A stretch of 23,867 bases of DNA from an uncultured Collinsella sp. GTDB lineage: Bacteria > Actinomycetota > Coriobacteriia > Coriobacteriales > Coriobacteriaceae. Of this stretch, positions 22,252 to 23,867 are shown piece by piece. The position numbers and the translations under genes are program-made. Below the pieces are notes generated by a model. It was not told the DNA's origin. It saw only the letters and a list, made by a program, of their open reading frames with translations, and ran no database searches. The first letter of the stretch is position 1. Each line of letters starts with the position of its first letter. The stretch is from contig CABUZI010000015.1 of assembly GCA_902496005.1 (NCBI GenBank), forward strand, positions 1 to 23,867. Reading direction: 5' to 3'.

Positions 22252-23867
22252 CTACTTCGTGTGCGGGATACCCAGCACGTCGAGCGCGTTGGCCATAATG
22301 GACTGGAACGGCACCGCAGCGGCATCTGAGCCGCTCGGCGTTCCGTCGAGCGTGATATAGCACAGCACCTTGGGCGATTGTGCCGGTGCAAAGCCCATAA
22401 AGGACGACATGTAGTTCTCCTTGAGGTAGCCGCCGTTCTCGTCGGCTCGTTCGGCCGTACCGGTCTTACCCGCCACGTCATAGCCGTCAACCGCGCCGCC
22501 AACGCCCGTTCCCTCGGACACGACCGTCTGCATGCACGATGTCACCTGGGATGCGGCGTCCTCCGAAATCGCGCGCTCGCCTTCGCCCCAGTCCTTCTCG
22601 TCGCCTTTGCTGGACTTATAGAAGTGCGGGGTCATCATCACGCCGCCGTTGGCGATGCCGCCCACGGCACGTGCGATCTCAATCGGCGAGACGGACAGCG
22701 CCTGTCCAAAGCTCATCGAACCCAGCGTGGCGCCGTCATACTGGTCACGCTCCTTGACGATGCCCAGGCTCTCGCCCGGAAAATCGACACCGGAGCTGTG
22801 ACCTATGCCCCACTTGTCCACATAGGCGGCAAAGTCATCCGCACCGATCTTGCGCCCCACCAGGACAAAGCCCACGTTGGACGAACGGCGCATCATCTCG
22901 CGCACATCCATGGTCATGGCATAGTCGCGCTTGTCGGCATCGGTGACGGTATCGTCACCCACCTTGATGCTCGCCGGCACCTCAAACGACGTACTCGATC
23001 GCACGACGCCCAAGTCGAAGCCGGCGCCCGCCACGAGCGTCTTAAAGACCGAGCCGGGCTCGTAGGCGTCGGTGACCAGGCGCAAGTTCATATCCTCGGT
23101 CTTGGCGTTTTCCAGATCGGTCTGGTCGTAGGTCGGGTACGAGCAGGCGGCGAGAATTTCACCAGTCGTGGGGTCGGTGACCAAAGCCGAGCCGTTCTTG
23201 GCCTTTGTCTTCTCGACAGCCTCCGCCAAAGCATCCTCAGCCGCTCGCTGCATATTGACGTCGAGCGTCGTCACGATGTCCACGCCGTCCACCGCGGCGA
23301 CCTTCTTATAGGCGCCGCCCGCGATATAGCTACCGTCCCTCGCCCGCTCACGCACCAGCGAACCGTTCGTTCCGGTCAAAAGCTTGTTATACTGTTTTTC
23401 GAGGCCCGTCAGACCGTCGTTGTCCACGTTTACCACGCCAAGCACCTGCGATGCCAGGTTGCCGTAGGGATACACGCGCTTCATGGCCTGCTCAAAGAGC
23501 ACGCCTGGCAGGTTCTTCTTCTCCAGCGCCGCGACATCATCCTCGTCCACCTGACGTTTGATATACACCCAGGTGCCATCCGACTCAACGAGCTCGCGAC
23601 AGGTCTTTTTATCGATGCCCGTAGCTTTGACCAACGCCGATACCGTTTTGTCAACGTCCTCGATAAGCTGAGGATTCACGGCGATGTTACGGCATTCGAC
23701 CGACGACGTCAGCACGTTGCCGTTACGGTCGTAGATGGTACCGCGCTTGGCATATAGCGTCTGCGCAAGCAAGCGACGTGCATCGGCGCGGTCGCGCAAC
23801 TTATCGGCTTCCACGATTTGATAGTCGGCAAGGCGAAGGACGCCCAAACCCAAGCCAAACCCGATAA
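22252..23867 (-). CDS. ftsI: Class B penicillin-binding protein, FtsI/PBP2-type transpeptidase (5' end cut by window edge)
   Basis: This septal transpeptidase cross-links peptidoglycan made by FtsW. The frame is open to the right edge: codons before the TTG at 23853 continue a hydrophobic segment (IGFGLGLGVLRLADYQ), the end of the N-terminal membrane anchor. At least the cytoplasmic tail and most of the anchor are therefore outside. Counting from that TTG, the non-penicillin-binding domain (KRGTIYDRNGNVL at 36-48) comes first. The transpeptidase domain follows, with active-site SVFK at 268-271, SSN at 324-326 and KTGTA at 463-467. The protein ends soon after this domain and has no PASTA domains. 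Its place at the head of the dcw cluster, before murF, supports FtsI over other class B PBPs. Confidence 0.95.
   Translation of the reverse strand, partial: IGFGLGLGVLRLADYQIVEADKLRDRADARRLLAQTLYAKRGTIYDRNGNVLTSSVECRNIAVNPQLIEDVDKTVSALVKATGIDKKTCRELVESDGTWVYIKRQVDEDDVAALEKKNLPGVLFEQAMKRVYPYGNLASQVLGVVNVDNDGLTGLEKQYNKLLTGTNGSLVRERARDGSYIAGGAYKKVAAVDGVDIVTTLDVNMQRAAEDALAEAVEKTKAKNGSALVTDPTTGEILAACSYPTYDQTDLENAKTEDMNLRLVTDAYEPGSVFKTLVAGAGFDLGVVRSSTSFEVPASIKVGDDTVTDADKRDYAMTMDVREMMRRSSNVGFVLVGRKIGADDFAAYVDKWGIGHSSGVDFPGESLGIVKERDQYDGATLGSMSFGQALSVSPIEIARAVGGIANGGVMMTPHFYKSSKGDEKDWGEGERAISEDAASQVTSCMQTVVSEGTGVGGAVDGYDVAGKTGTAERADENGGYLKENYMSSFMGFAPAQSPKVLCYITLDGTPSGSDAAAVPFQSIMANALDVLGIPHTK

Overview
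The window looks like a chromosomal segment of a high-GC actinobacterium of the Coriobacteriia, most likely Collinsella or a close relative. This rests on the gene order, the mostly C/G-ending codons, the pairing of SepF, DivIVA and FtsZ without FtsA, and the protein character. It is an inference without a database search. Almost all DNA is coding, and no gap exceeds 300 bases. I saw no tRNA, rRNA, CRISPR array or transposase.

Layout. On the + strand at the left lie the 3' part of a PiT phosphate permease gene, a DUF47 (PhoU-like) partner gene, a large 25-bp-arm inverted repeat, and a small nitroreductase gene. Everything to the right is on the - strand and converges on the nitroreductase at a strong terminator (about 2442-2471). 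Read in the direction of transcription (right to left), the - strand carries a division and cell wall (dcw) cluster: ftsI-type PBP (cut by the right edge), murF, mraY, murD, ftsW, murG, murC, murB, ftsQ, ftsZ, then a terminator. Next come pgeF (ylmD), pstS, pstC, pstA, pstB, phoU, and then yggS (ylmE), sepF (ylmF), yggT (ylmG) and divIVA.

How the genes work together. The mur genes and mraY make lipid II. FtsW and the PBP polymerise and cross-link it at the septum. FtsQ is part of the divisome core. FtsZ is the cytokinetic ring, SepF its likely membrane anchor, and DivIVA a polar/septal scaffold. The usual Gram-positive block ftsZ-ylmD-ylmE-ylmF-ylmG-divIVA is present but split: a complete high-affinity phosphate import operon (pstSCAB-phoU) sits between ylmD/pgeF and ylmE/yggS, and pgeF and pstS overlap by ATGA.

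Most genes are ordinary. The most interesting signals are: (1) the pst operon embedded in the ylm block; (2) a perfect 7-bp direct repeat with 11-bp period, the geometry of a Pho box, upstream of pgeF-pst just after the ftsZ terminator; (3) the long inverted repeat after the DUF47 gene; (4) a yggT gene that seems to lack any ATG/GTG/TTG start; (5) PhoU with altered metal-binding motifs; and (6) a nitroreductase gene whose two halves use codons very differently. I found no clearly new multi-gene system.
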